A DNA stretch of 64,000 nucleotides from Camellia lanceoleosa (GCA_025200525.1 CM045763.1:85402131-85466130), one strand, 5' to 3'. Shown: positions 1 to 12,003, counted from the stretch's first letter. Notes: generated by a model from the letters alone, not told the origin. Translations and numbers: made by a program.

Positions 1-702
1 ATTAACCAATCCGCCTCCCCAGTGAAGTCGCCAAATGTAAAAGAGGGTTCAAGAAAGGAGTTGGAAAATTCGAAGATCTTCAAAGATCCTTGAAGAACAA
101 TTTCGAATTTTCTAGAAAATGATGAGAGGCTTAGATTCTTCAATAGTCTCAACTTAAGAACACAAGAGTAAAGGAGATGATGGAGATAAGAGATTGGGTG
201 AAGAACAAGGCAAAATGGCTAGAAAGAGAATAATGGCAAGGCTCTCCCATGGATCTCCCACTTTCACTCTCAAGGTTGATAATAGACAAGGGAAATTAGT
301 TCTTTCCCAAAAGTTATCTCTCCAAAATCCATCCCTTGTAAAGCTATGGGTGGGTGCTATTTATAGGCACCTCATGATGTAAGATGGAGCCCATGTGCAA
401 GGCACATGGGGAATATTCTCTCTAACCACCTTGTCCAAGGAGGTGACCTCTCCGAGAATGAGAAAAACTCCGAAGAGGAGATCAACCCCTCGGCGAACCC
501 TTCTTCTTAGCCACACCTAACCAATGATTCCCAATCATCCCAAAGGGTCAGGGGTAGTCCCAGAGGACGTCCTGCCGCATCAGGGTCAGGGGTAGTTCAA
601 GAGAACGCCCTGCCACAAATATTGCCGAATCTCAGGGACCCCGTAGATCGTGCCACCTCGACCCGGGTATAGGCTAGTTTAACCGAAGAGTGAATTTATC
701 TC
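1..702 (-). mobile_element. Gag-only gypsy-like element, copy A, LTR 3' part plus primer site
   Basis: On the minus strand this reads as the downstream part of an LTR followed by a primer-binding site, with the internal region running off the left edge. The LTR boundary is at base 36, matching the ends of copies B (2311-5290) and C (6517-9341). Homology to copy C continues to about 702 and then stops abruptly inside the LTR, so the upstream LTR part is missing. The copy carries the same TATA-bearing leader and the same border words as B and C. Orientation and family are clear; completeness beyond the window cannot be judged. Confidence 0.8.
16..33 (-). other. Primer-binding site of copy A
   Basis: The minus strand reads TGGCGACTTCACTGGGGA two bases after the LTR end. 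TGGCGACTC-type primer sites complementary to an Arg tRNA are known from Tat/Ogre-class gypsy elements. Copies B and C have the same site with one to two changes. The tRNA identity is from memory and was not checked by alignment. Confidence 0.55.
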
Positions 703-2310
703 CACCGAAGTTCACAAATTCAGAATTCATCAGAGTACGAGGTTCATTAGAAAAATAGAAATACAAGAAGAAAAATGAAGAGGGCTTTGATCAAAGATTC
801 AACTAGATCTTGAAGTCCAAAGATCAATAAATCTAAAACAGTAAGGAATGGAATTAGTTGAGTAAAAATCAAAACTCATATATATATATATAAAGAGCTC
901 ACTCACAGATCTGAAGCAGTGTAGAAGAAATAAAAGAAATGGGCAAAGTAAGCACTGTGGAAGGAAGACATAGATCCAAGCATGCACCAAAATGGACCAA
1001 GACAATCGAGCAGTTGGCGGCAGCGTGTAGCTTACGCGAGCGATTGGGTGAGAAAGAAAGCGGAGGCGGCCGCGTTGAGTCGGCGACGTGGTCAGCATTG
1101 ATTAATCACCATTAGAACCAGTGGGTCTGCGAGAAAAACCGAAATCTATGTGGTCCAAGCTCTGAAAAGTATCGCTGGGACTGCGCTAAGCAAGACCACA
1201 CACGACGCGTTGAGTGGGCGACGTGTGTGGGTGGTGCTGGACAAAGTTGCAGCAAAGAGAGGTCGATGCACTGGGTCGCGACATCTGCGGCAGTAGAATG
1301 AGTTGGCAATGCACTTTCGAGTTGCGATGGTCGGCTCGAAATTACAGCAATCGGTAGTGAGCAAACCGCGAAGCAGAGCTCCTTGAAGAAGACGAAGTCT
1401 AAATCTGTCTTTGATAATGGGCTGAAAAAAGAGTTTTGACAGAAAGAGAATAGGGCCAAGGTTTTTTTTTATCCTTTGTTTGGAGCATAAAAGTTTGATT
1501 ATTATGGCTACAAATATGCTAGCGCTAGGGCTGTATATATAAATATATATGATGGGCCCTCAGGTTGTTAGAGAAGATAAAGTTTGTTTTGGAGCAAAAA
1601 ATTTGGTTATGGTGGTCCCTTACATATTCCACAATATATATATATATATAAAGTGCCATGCATTTTATGAGTTTCCAATTTCAAAAAAGGGGATAAGCAC
1701 AAGCTCTTTGCCTCTTGATTGGTGGTCTTGTGATTGGTGGTCCTTCAGATATACACTATAGATCTCTGAATATTCTGGGAATCTGCCAAATTGAATTTAT
1801 GTAAGTTGATTAAAGGAATTAAAGAATTGAGGTTGGACTTTCAGCAATAATTTTTCTTTAATGGGTTTATTTGGCTTCAAAAGGCATTTGAATCAAAATG
1901 ATAAAGAAAAGCTGTGTGGCCCAAGCAAAGGTACAAGATAAGACCAAAAGAAAAAAATATATGGGTTTGACCATTTCTTGGAAAGAGAAATTTAATTCTT
2001 GATCAATTTTGGTGAGTGGATCTTTAAATATTCAGATTTTGATTTGTTTTTCTTTGTGAGATCAAAAGCATGAAGGTATATATGTTGGCCAAACATGGCA
2101 CCAAAAAAAAAAAAAAAGTTATTTATTTATTTATTTATTTTTTTAATATTACTTGTCAATTTTATCTGTAAATTACGGTGAGCCCTCGGCTTTATCCATG
2201 GACTCTGTAAAGACCAAATATTCACCAAGACGTAATGTGAAGCATGGCTGAGAAGGTGAAATTATGCATGTCCGAGAAAATTACAATTTCTCATACATGC
2301 AAGGGGCAAA
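703..2310. other. Stretch without recognisable genes
   Basis: No coding region or known repeat is recognised here. The open frames on the minus strand (about 800-1460) have no domain I know and look incidental. The DNA holds short TA runs (about 880-892 and 1634-1650), an A-run near 2103 and a TTTA-rich run near 2120. It separates truncated copy A from the intact 5' end of copy B. Confidence 0.5.
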
Positions 2311-3354
2311 TGTAAGAGGGGCTAATTTGAGCCCACTAAATTATTTAGGCCCAATAGCCCAAGATTAGTGGGCCCGAATTTATCGCAAGTCCAAGATTGG
2401 TGGGCCCGGATTTATCGCCGTCAAACGGGCTGAATGGCTCTAAGCCTCGAAAGGGTTTGGATCCACGAACCTAGAGACTTACTCGGCCCGGATTCGAAAG
2501 GGTATTGAGCTATCCTAGAGATCTGAGGCAGTCGGACTCGAAAGGATTCGGATCCACGAATCTGGAGATCCGAAGCAATTGGCTTCGAATGGATTAAAAC
2601 GCAATCTAGAAGCCGCTCCGTTAATGAGTCCCAGAACACTTGCGGGCTCAGAGCTTTCCGGGATCTACGCACCAAAACCATGGGCGTAATGGAGTTCGAA
2701 CAAAGGACCCGATCCCGAGGACGGTGAGTGGAGATAAATTCACTCTTCGGTCAAACTAGCCTATACCTGGGTCGAGGTGGCACGACCTCAGGGGGTCCAT
2801 GAGACTCGGCAATATTTTGCGGCAGGACGTCCTCTGGGACTACCCTTAACCCTTTGGGATGGTTGGGGATCATTGGTTAGGTGTGGCTAAGAAGAAGGGT
2901 TCGCCGAGGGATTGATCTCCTCTTCGGAGTTTTTCTCATCCTCGGAGAGGTCACCTCCTCGGACAAGGTGGTTAGAGAGAATATTCTCCATATGTCTTGC
3001 ACATGGGCTCCATCCTATATCATGAGGTGCCTATAAATAGCACCCACCTATAGCTTTACAAGGTATGGATTTTAGAGATTTTTCAACACTTGGGAAAGAA
3101 CTAATTTCCCCTCTCCATTATCAACCTTGAGAGTGAAAATGAGAGCTCCATAGGAGAGCCTTGCCATTATTCTCTCTCTTGCCATTTTGCCTTCTTCTTC
3201 ACCCAATCTCTTATCTCCATCATCTCCTTTGTTTTTGTGTTCCTAAGTTGAGATTATTGAAGAATCTAAGCCTCTCATCATATTCTAGAGAATTCGAAAT
3301 TGTTCTTCAAGGATCTTCGAATTTTCTAACTACTTTCTTGAACCCTCTCATACA
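2311..3354 (+). repeat. LTR of gag-only element, copy B
   Basis: The LTR starts TGTAAGAG and ends CTCATACA, a slightly decayed TG...CA pair; copy C preserves it as TGTAAGAG...CTCTTACA. A TATA box, TATAAATA, lies at 3032-3039, and the leader after it leads into the primer site. The 5' half contains repeated short blocks with the words GGATCCACGAA and CTCGAAAGG. Length is about 1.04 kb against 1.18 kb for copy C, so internal deletions separate the copies. Confidence 0.85.
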
Positions 3355-3356
3355 TT

Positions 3357-3374
3357 TGGTGACTTCACTGGAGA
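3357..3374 (+). other. Primer-binding site of copy B
   Basis: TGGTGACTTCACTGGAGA lies two bases after the LTR. It differs at two positions from the cleaner site of copy A and would prime minus-strand DNA synthesis from an Arg-type tRNA in an active relative. Confidence 0.5.
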
Positions 3375-3387
3375 GGCGGATTGGTTA

Positions 3388-5237
3388 ATGGTTTCAACGA
3401 GATCTAGAACCCACACAACTCCGACAAAAATGGCAAATAATAAGACTCATCAACAAGGCTCTTCCAATGGTAGTGATGAAAGGACTCAAGTTCAAGACTC
3501 GCCTCTCATCCTTGAAGCCATTCAAGGACTCCAACACACTCAACAAGAGATTCTCACGACCCTTCAAAATCTCACCCACACCATGTTGGTGATGGGTTCG
3601 CATTTCGCACCACCGGCAACAAATGGGAATGGTCAAAACCATCAAGATTCACTCCAAATTTTCCCTAAAGTTGTACAAAATGGTGTGCAAAATCAAGTGC
3701 TAGGAGGAACAAGTGATGGCCAACCTGCGACCCATGGAGCGCAAAATCACACACCTGGAGGATCGAGCCATGGTCCAGCGGTGGTTGGAGGAGTTTCCGA
3801 CGCGACGAATGGTGTTCCAGCGGCTGTGGAAGTTCAAGGAAGGCCTACAGAAATTCCTCTACAAAATGGTGCTCCATCCATGCCTAATTTTGTTCCACCG
3901 ATTGTAAATTCTACTCATGTACCAAGTGGGTCTCCTTTGGCTCCAACGCCAAGTTTCTAGTCCAACCCAGTATAGCCATGGCGTGCAATGAACTTTACGG
4001 GACCCAATGCAACGTCCCATCACCAAATGGCGTGTCCATAGGTGCTAATGGCCAATATTGTCATGTGCCTTCAGCGACGATGAATTCTCAACACCCGAAT
4101 GGCCAAGTCGCTCCAGGCTCAGTCTTCGGGTCTACAAGTCAAGTTCCGGGAATACCACCATCAAGTTCTCTCCCTTAATAATTTCTCACCCTTGCAGATG
4201 TGCAAGCCATGTTCGAGCTAGAACGGAGCAAGAAAACTTTACCCACTTTGCCTGATCCGGATGTCAAGCCACCATACCCTATCGAGATGTTGAGTTATCC
4301 ATACCCGGAGGGGTACACGGTGCCGAAATTCATCAAATTCGATGGCAAACAAGGAAATGCTCGAGAACATGTTGTGCGGTTCATCGAGACTCTAGGTATT
4401 CATAGTTCAAACCACGTCCTCCGGCTGAGAGAATTCTCCAAGTCCCTCACCAACCGAGCATATAGTTGGTACATTAACTTAGCCCCAAACTCTGTTCGAA
4501 GTTGGGAGAAGATGGTCAACAAATTCCATGCCAAATTCTTTCAAGTGGCCAAGAAAATGACCACACTTACCCTGTGTAAGGAAAAGCAACGAGAAAGTGA
4601 AGACATTCTCGAATATGTGAAGAGGTTTCAAGACAAAGCCGTAGACTGTCATGAGACTGTGGAGAAAAGCTACTTGGTCCAAATCTGTGTTGAAGGGGCA
4701 TTGAATGAATACAAGATGCTTTTTGTTAATCACAAGCTACCCACCTTCTCGGCACTAATTGAAGCATCTCGAAATATCAGCATACCTCAATCTCAGGAGA
4801 TCGGGTTCAAGACTAGTTATAAAGCCGACTTCAAGTCATCCCGAGGACTTTCTGTCACTGCGGCTTCCGTGTCTTCTACACGAAAGTCGCGGGGAGAGGA
4901 ATTTAGAGGTCAGAAGAGGAAAAACTATGTAGATGACACTCCTTTTCTGTGTAGTGTCGAGGAGGTGAAGGCCTTAGTTAAAGAATGGGTGGCAGACGGG
5001 GAATTGAAGTTGCCTCGTATCGAAGAGCTTCTGCCGAAGAAGGACCGTGAGGGCCCAAATTATTGTGTTTTCCACCGATCACTAGGGCATCCTACAGAAA
5101 AGTGCTGGATACTTAAGAAGATCTTTAGAAAGAAAGTCGAAGCAGATGAGCTAGAGTTCAAAAAACAAAGGCCCCAAGATATCTTAAAAGACATGGCTAT
5201 GATGGTGTATGACGACCACAGCCCGAGCAGTTGGTGA
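3388..5237 (+). pseudogene. Decayed gag polyprotein, copy B (Ty3/gypsy-like)
   Basis: The reading frame begins MVSTRSRT shortly after the primer site and runs to YDDHSPSSW then stop. In-frame stops after the segments ending at 3960 and 4178 break it, leaving 190, 66 and 345 codon pieces. The last piece holds a Retrotrans_gag-type domain (FDGKQGNAREHVVRF, then YSWYINLAPNSVRSWEKM) and a C-x2-H-x4-H-x4-C zinc knuckle (CVFHRSLGHPTEKC). No protease, reverse transcriptase, RNase H or integrase follows, which resembles non-autonomous TR-GAG elements. Copy C is open at the sites where B is stopped, so both derive from one long gag frame. The protein would package element RNA in virus-like particles using enzymes supplied in trans; that role is inferred. 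Confidence 0.8.
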
Positions 5238-5289
5238 AAGATTTCCAAATGACCTTGCAGCTCTAGGGGCAAATGTCAACATTCCGTAG

Positions 5290-6516
5290 AAGAAGTCTAT
5301 CTATGACATTTACAATTTATATTTACTGCATTGTCCAAGAATTTTCTATCTTTCTTTCTTTCTTATGTTACGAAGAATGTTATTTCCTCCATATTATGTA
5401 TCTCCATTAGAAGTTATTCTCACTACATTGTATATCTTCATTGTGTTATGTTGCTTGAAACAGTTTTCAATTTTTGTTACCCCTCAAAGAAGAAAGAGGA
5501 ATAGTAGACTCAGTTACCAACCTGAAGGGAGTTTTCTTGACACAGTAGAAGTATACTTCCACTCGGACCTTCGAAGAGCAGCCATTGCTTCCATCAATGC
5601 AAGCTTTGAGGGTCTTTCTTGCTAAAGTAGAGTGTTGCTCCCACTCGGACTTCTAAAGAACAACCTTGCTTCTGCTTGGACTTCCGAGATACAATCTTTA
5701 CTTCTATTGATGCAAGCTTGTTAGACTCGATTGCCTTCCAGAGGGATCTCTCGCCGAAGTAGGGTGTGTGTTACTATTCGGACTCTCGAGGGACAGCCTC
5801 GGACTTCTGAGGGACAGCTTTGCTTCCGCTCGGACTTCCGAGAGATAATCTTTACTTCTGTTGGTGCAAGCTTGTTAGACTCGATTGCCTTCCAGAGGGA
5901 TCTTTCTTGCCGAAGTAGGGTGTGTGTCACTATTCTGACTCTCGAGAGACAGCCTCAGACTTCTGAGGGACAGCGTTGCTTCCACTCGAACTTTCGAGAG
6001 ACAATGTTTACTTCTATTGGTGCAAGCTTGGTAGACTCGATTGCCTTTCAGAGGGATCTTTCTTGCCAAAGTAGGGTGTGTGCTACTTTCGGACTCCTGA
6101 GGGATAGTCTTGCTTTCGTTCGAACTTCTGAGGAACAACCCTTGCTCTCATCAGAGCGGGTTCTGAGGGCACCGAGGTCGTGGAGTTCTTACAAGAATTC
6201 ATTTGCCTGAAATAATAAAGCCGACAAATGAGATGAGCAATATCAATTTCATATCCTGATTCAGGCATTATCGAAATGGGGCAACATCAACAAATAATAA
6301 TGATCTATTTAAGCTATAACAATTCTACTCCTCCGAGCAAGTTCGTGAAAATGCAACAATCAAGGTTTTGTCTCTCGGGGCCGGTTCCTCTCAAGTCGAC
6401 ATGAAGCTACAATGATTAAACAAATTTTTGGCATCAACTATTTATTTTCCAGCATCCACAAGATCAACAAGACAACAATCAATCATTCGGCAACAAGATT
6501 TATATACAATAAACGC
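5290..6516. repeat. Spacer between inverted copies, with 155-bp tandem repeat
   Basis: From about 5560 to 6140 the sequence repeats in blocks of about 155 bp. The phrase TGCAAGCTTGTTAGACTCG recurs at 5711 and 5865, with a close variant at 6021 and a degenerate relative near 5596. Each block includes GGACTTCCGAGAGA-like and CAGAGGGATCT words. No gene is seen. The 3' region of gag-type retroelements often has such repeats, so this may be the 3' untranslated part of copy B or C. The repeat ends before the join to copy C. Confidence 0.7.
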
Positions 6517-8132
6517 TACACGGAAAGGGAGTGTCATCTTCGCAGTATTTCCTCTTCTGACCTCTGAATTCCTCCCCTGTGACTTTCGGGTAGAAGACGC
6601 GGAAGCCGCAGCGACAGAAGGTCCTCGGGATGACTTGAAGCTGGTTTTATAACTAGTCTCGAACCCGATTTCCTGAGATTGAGGCATGTTGATGTTCCGA
6701 GATGCTTCAATTAGTGCCGAGAAGGTGAGTAGCTTGTGATTAACAAGAAGCATCTTGTACCCGTTCAATGCCCCTTCAACACAGATTTGGACCAAGTAGC
6801 TTTCCTCCACAGCCTCATGACAGTCCACGGCCTTGTCTTGGAACCTCTTCTCATATTCGAGAATGTCTTCACTCTCTCGTTGCTTTTTCTTACATAAGGT
6901 AAGTGTGGTCACTTTCTCGGCCACTTGAAAGAATTTGGCATGGAATTTGTTGACCATCTCCTCCCAACTTCGAACAGAGTTTGGGGCCAAGTTAACGTAC
7001 CAACTATATGCTCGGTCGGTGAGGGACTTGGAGAATTCTCGTAGTCGGAGGACATGGTTTGAACCATGAATCCCCAAAGTCTCGATGAACCGAACAACAT
7101 GTTCTCGAGCATTTCCTTGCTTGCCATTGAATTTGATGAACTTCAACACCATGTACCCATCCGGGTATGGATAACTCAACATCTCGATAGAATATGATGG
7201 CTTGACATCCGGATCAGGAAAAGAGGGTAAAGTCCTCTTGCCCCGTTCGAGATCGAACATGGCTTACACATCGGCGAGAGTGAGAAATTGTTGAGGAAGA
7301 GAACTTGATGGTGGTATTCCCGGAACCTGACTTGTAGACCCGAAGACTAAGCTTGGAGCAACTTGGCCATTCGGGTGTTGAGAATTCACCATCGGTGAAG
7401 ACATATGATGATATTGGCCATCGACATCTATGGACACGCCGTTTGGTGATGGGACGTTGCATTGGGTCCCATAAAGTCCATTGTACACCACGGCTATATC
7501 AGGTTGGGCTTGCAAACTCGGCATCGGAGCCAAAAGAGACCCACTCGGTACATGAGTAGAATTTACAATCAATAGAACAAAATTAGGCATGGATGGAGCA
7601 CCATTTTTGTAGAGGAATTTCTGTAGGCCTTCCTTGAACTTCCACAGCCGTTGGAACACCATTCGTCGCGCCGGAAACTCTTCTAACCACCGCTGGACCA
7701 TGGCTTGATCCTCCAGGTGCGTGATTTTGCGCTCCACGGGCCGTAGGTTGGCCATGACTTATTCCTCCTAGCACTTGATTCTGCACACCATTTTGTACAA
7801 CTTCAGGGAGAATTTGGGATGGATCTTGATGGTTTTGACCATTTCCAATATTGCCATGAAGTTGTTGATGCTTGTCGGTGCCGACTTGACCTCCATTTGT
7901 TGCTGGTGGTGCAAAATTCAAACCCATCACCAACATGGTGTGGGTGAGATTTTGAAGGGTCGTGAGAATCTCTTGTTGAGTGTGTTGGAGTTCTTGAATA
8001 GCTTCAAGGATGAGAGGTGAGTCTTGAACTTGAGTCCTTTCATCACCACCATTGGAAAAGCCTTGTTGATGAGTCTCATTATCTGCCATTTTTGCCGGTG
8101 TTGTATGAGTTCCAAATCTCGTTGAAACCATT
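6517..8132 (-). pseudogene. Decayed gag polyprotein, copy C
   Basis: This is the minus-strand counterpart of the copy B gag. It begins MVSTRFGT near 8132 and shows the same domain order. A frameshift near 7590-7760 separates the first segment from the next, a TAA stop at about 7262-7264 replaces a CAA codon that is intact in copy B, and a 2-bp loss near 6575 shifts the frame after the TRKS motif. Homology to copy B ends at about 6517, before the zinc knuckle, so the C-terminal part is absent. The region 7260-6580 retains the Retrotrans_gag signature (YSWYVNLAPNSVRSWEEM). Confidence 0.8.
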
Positions 8133-8144
8133 AACCAATCCGCC

Positions 8145-8162
8145 TCCCCAGTGAAGTTGCCA
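8145..8162 (-). other. Primer-binding site of copy C
   Basis: The minus strand reads TGGCAACTTCACTGGGGA two bases after the LTR end. It differs by one base from copy A. Position and spacing match the other two copies. Confidence 0.5.
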
Positions 8163-8164
8163 AA

Positions 8165-9341
8165 TGTAAGAGAGGGTTCAAGAAAGGAGTTGGAAAATTC
8201 GAAAATCTTCGAAGATCCTTGAAGAACAATTTCGAATTCTCTAGAAGATGATGAGAGGCTTAGATTCTTCAATAGTCTCAACTTAAGAACACAAGAGTAA
8301 AGGAGATGATGGAGATAAGAGATTGGGTGAAGAAGGCAAAATGGCTAGAGAGAGAATAATGGCAAGGCTCTCCCATGGATCTCGCACTTTCACTCTCAAG
8401 GTTGATAATGGACAAGGGAAATTAGTTCTTTCCCAAAAGTTATCTCTCCAAAATTCATCCCTTGTAAAGTTATGGGTGGGTGCTATTTATAGGCACCTCA
8501 TGATGTAGGATGGAGCCAATGTGCAAGACACATGGGGAATATTCTCTCTAACCACCTTATCCGAGGAGGTGACCTCTCCGAGGATGAGAAAAACCCCGAA
8601 GAGGAGATCAACCCCTCGGCGAACCCTTCTTCTTAGCCACACCTAACCAATGATCGCCAATCATCCCAAAGGGTCAGGGGTAGTCCTAGAGGACGTCCTG
8701 CCGCATCAAGGTCAGGGGTAGTTCAAGAGAACGCCCTGCCGCAAATATTGCCGAGTCTCAAGGACCCCCTAGATCGTGCCATCTCGACCCGGGTATAGGC
8801 TAGTTTAACCGAAGAGTGAATTTATCTCCACTCACCGTCCTCGGGATCGGGTCCTTTGTTCGAACTCCATTACCCCCATGGTTCTGGTGCGTAGATCCCG
8901 GAAAGCTCCGAGCCCGCAAGTGTTTTGGGACTCATTAACGGAGCGACTTCTAAATTGCATCTGAATCCGTTCGAAGCCAAGTGCTTCGGACCTCTAGGTT
9001 CGTGGATCCGAACCTTTTCGAGTCCGAGTGCCTCGGATCACTAGGCTTGTTTAATACCCTTTCGAGTCCGGGCCCGAGTAAGTCTCTAAGTTCGTGGATC
9101 TGAACCCTTTCGAGTCCGAGTGCCTCGGATCTCTAGGCTTGCTTAATACCCTTTCGAGTCCGAGCCCGAGTAAGTCTCTAGGTTCGTGGATCCGAACCCT
9201 TTTTAGGCTTAGAGCCATTCAGCTCGTTTGACGGCGATAAATCCGGGCCCACCAATCTTGGACTTGCGATAAATTCGGGCTCACTAATCTTGGGCTATTG
9301 GGCCTAAATAATTTAGTGGGCTCAAATTAGCCCCTCTTACA
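8165..9341 (-). repeat. LTR of gag-only element, copy C
   Basis: The boundaries are TGTAAGAG at 9341 and CTCTTACA at 8165 on the minus strand, a perfect 8-bp terminal inverted repeat with TG...CA ends. It is the longest of the three LTR copies in the window. Its outer end lies in the downstream flank of the zinc-finger gene at 9625-12003. No matching 3' LTR of the same orientation is present, so no target duplication could be tested. Confidence 0.85.
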
Positions 9342-9624
9342 CACATTGCTATAATTTTCTTGTTCAAAACAACTTGAGGGCCACAAAGAATTAATTTACT
9401 TCTTCCTTATCATTGAGCAACAATGTATCAAAACTTGCCGCAACAGCCTTTCTATCAGTTCTATTCACCAATACAAAAACACTAAAGACCCAAGGATGTC
9501 CATGATTTAACCAAGACCAAAATGAAATGAGTGTTTGAACACGCTTAATGCATGAACTAAAATAGACATTACTGAACAATACAATGGTTAAGAAACTGAA
9601 GAAAGAAATTTGTAGGAAAAATAC

Positions 9625-12003
9625 CTGGTTTGCAGGACAACGGTAGAACTGCTGGCCAATATTTTTCCCAGTTTTGGCTGTCAGTATTAAGCAAGACCCA
9701 GCACCGCAGAGGCATGAAAGTTCGGGGATTGAAGGATTTGATGCACGACTTGGATTTGATACATGAGTTTGGCTCCTAACAGTCGTGTTATCAGTTCCGA
9801 TATTCTTGTCACACCACTCAAAGAAACCACAGCCCCCATTTTCCTGAACCAAAATTTACTTGCATGCATGAGCAATCTGCAGAGAATTTAATGAGTTGTA
9901 GAACTTGCTAAAAAATTAAAAAACTGATGGAAGTGCCAGATTCTTATTAGCCTCTTTGTTTTTTTTGATCGGCAACAAAAAGAAATTTTATTAAAAGAGA
10001 AGAAGTACAAGAAAAGGAGAACAAGGAGTCCGCCAAAAGAAATACAAGAGAGAAAAGCAAATGAAAGTCCCAAACTACAATGGACGGAAAGTGGCATTGG
10101 TCCCCCGGATTAGTTAGTCCTTAGAGTTAGATACTGAGTCATCCAAAAAAAAAAAAAATCCCAAACTGCAAATCAGACACTACCATCAAATCTTTAGAAA
10201 TAAAAATTAAAAAATAAATAAAAAAGTGGAATCCCCTTAAATGGAGGAGAAACTGAAACTCAAACAGACGCCAAATGGCACACTCTATCCCATAACAACT
10301 CAATGTCCTTGAAATTATCATAAAAACCTCAGCATTTTGTTCCAACCACATAACCCAAAAAAGTGAGAATGTTACAAAATTCCATAACACATTCACTTTC
10401 TCGTTGCAACCCAAACCCCAAAAATCAATCAAAACCATTTGTGCACAAGTAGCCATAGCCACTTAGCCTATTCTATTCCTAACCAATAAACGGCATAGGG
10501 CCCGCTTACAAATGTCAAGATGTTGATAAGTATTATTTCACATGAAATGGAACAACAAGACATTGGATAATCAGATCACAATTTTTAACTAATGAATCGA
10601 GAAATATTTTCCAATATATCTAAACCCATAATTATTATACAAGTGTTTTGAAAATATCACAACAGCTGAACACATTCAATTTATAGCCCACAAGTGTTCA
10701 GAAAGCTAGATTTCAGGTTCAAGAATAGTGAAGACTTTTCACATAGTCAGATTGAGCATGTGGATTACCAGCTCGAACATAAGTCCATGCCTGGAAAGCA
10801 ATTATCACACTCTCATTCCTTTCACAATTCACAACTAATGAAAAGAAATTAGAGAAATAATGTAAAAAGTATAATAAAAATATCACAAGTTTCCCTTCCA
10901 ACTATGCACTATTAGAGTTGTAAACAAGCCAAGCTGAGTCAAGCCAGGTAGTAGGTTGTTGTCAAACTTGGCTTCAAAACTTAACTAGCTTCAAAATGTG
11001 TTTGTTTCAACTTGACTTGTTCAATAATGAATTGATCTCGAGCAAATTTTTAATGCTTTGAACACCAATTGAACTCGAATAGCATAATTTTTTATAGTTC
11101 GTTATTCAAGCTTGGCTTAGAAACTTAACCAAATTTCAAAATGTGTTTTATGTTTGCCGAACATAAATCAAGCTCGAACAACTTGATTCGTTCTACATGC
11201 CTATCTACTGCTTTCTGTTGAACTGTAATACAGTCCAAAGTACTCTTCTTTGTTTTTGTTTTTTTCTTTCTTTTTTCACCTACTTACTATAAATTCACAT
11301 ATTGTAAGTTCTAATTTCTTCTCCAAATATTTTCTCGCCAACCAAACAAGGCATGAGCCTCGTCAAATTTGCTCCGTCGTAATTCTATTTTTGATTCAAC
11401 AAATGTATCCCCCAATCAATCAATGCTCTTTGACGACTAATAGATGGGAGCAACATAAAGTGAGAGAGAGAGAGAGAGAGAGACCTCTCTGAGGGGACAT
11501 TTGTAGAACTGGCGTCCACGATTCTTCTCGGTATTGGCAGTGAGAACAATACAAGCTCCCAATCCACAAGGACACGCCTTCTCAGGAACCGAAGGATCAA
11601 CAACACCATACGAATTGGTATCGCAATCGCGAGACCAGTGTCCCGATTTCCCGCACTTGAAGCACGAATCTCCTCCTCCGCCTCCTACGGTGCCTCCGCC
11701 GCCGCCAAATCCAGGATTAGCAAACATGTTGTTGTTGTTGTTTAGGACTTTGAGGCCACCATTAGGTCTGCTGCTTTGCTGCTGAAACAGAAGGCTTCTA
11801 CTCCCTCTGAGAGCTGCAGTGTAGGCTCCTTCCGCGCTCTCCTCCGCCGCAGCAGCGTTAATGGAGGTTCTAGTGATGGCGGCGGAGGTGGTGGTGGGGG
11901 CGGTGGTCTTACGGCGCTTGGAGGAGAGAGCGTCGGCCTCCAGTGTTGCCACCTGAGCGAGGAAATCGTCGTCGTCTTCAACCTCGATAATGGCGTCTGC
12001 CAT
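9625..12003 (-). CDS. CCHC plus GRF zinc-finger protein, 3' end missing
   Basis: Two exons join in frame: 12003-11485 (173 codons, GAG|GTCT donor) and 9843-9625 (73 codons, after TTCAG|GAAAAT). The start MADAIIEVEDDDD is acidic. It is followed by a low-complexity Ala/Thr, Asn and Gly-rich stretch, a CCHC knuckle at residues 114-127 (CFKCGKSGHWSRDC) and a GRF finger spanning the junction at about 144-188 (CPCGLGAC ... FYKCP ... CGFFEWC). A second GRF finger starts at about 217 (CLCGAGSC ... FYRCPANQ) but is cut by a donor (CAG|GTATTT). No exon completing it is visible before LTR copy C begins at 9341. GRF fingers bind single-stranded nucleic acid in the animal DNA-repair proteins studied; a nucleic-acid role here is inferred. 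The protein resembles the plant zinc-knuckle/GRF family. Confidence 0.85.
9959..10490 (-). mobile_element. 5'-truncated LINE (L1-type) tail in the zinc-finger gene intron
   Basis: On the minus strand a broken frame (10462-10139) contains LWNFVTFSLFWVMWLEQNAEVF, here given in two parts: LWNFVTFS and FWVMWLEQNAEVF. That is like the Trp-rich C-terminal zinc-binding region of plant LINE reverse transcriptases. It is followed by a 3' end of the form TTAATAAAATTTC ... GCCGATCAAAAAAAA, typical of plant L1 tails. The element lies in the sense orientation within intron 1. No target duplication was identified, so the outer limits are approximate. Confidence 0.55.
11459..11482. repeat. (AG)n microsatellite at the intron 1 donor
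   Basis: An uninterrupted AG run lies immediately inside intron 1 of the zinc-finger gene, so the sense-strand intron begins GTCTCTCTCTC. Length variation here would lie next to the 5' splice site. Confidence 0.9.

Noticed and set aside
1112..1459. 115- and 72-codon overlapping minus-strand frames
   Set aside because: They overlap in different frames, show no known motif and lack neighbours that would support a gene.
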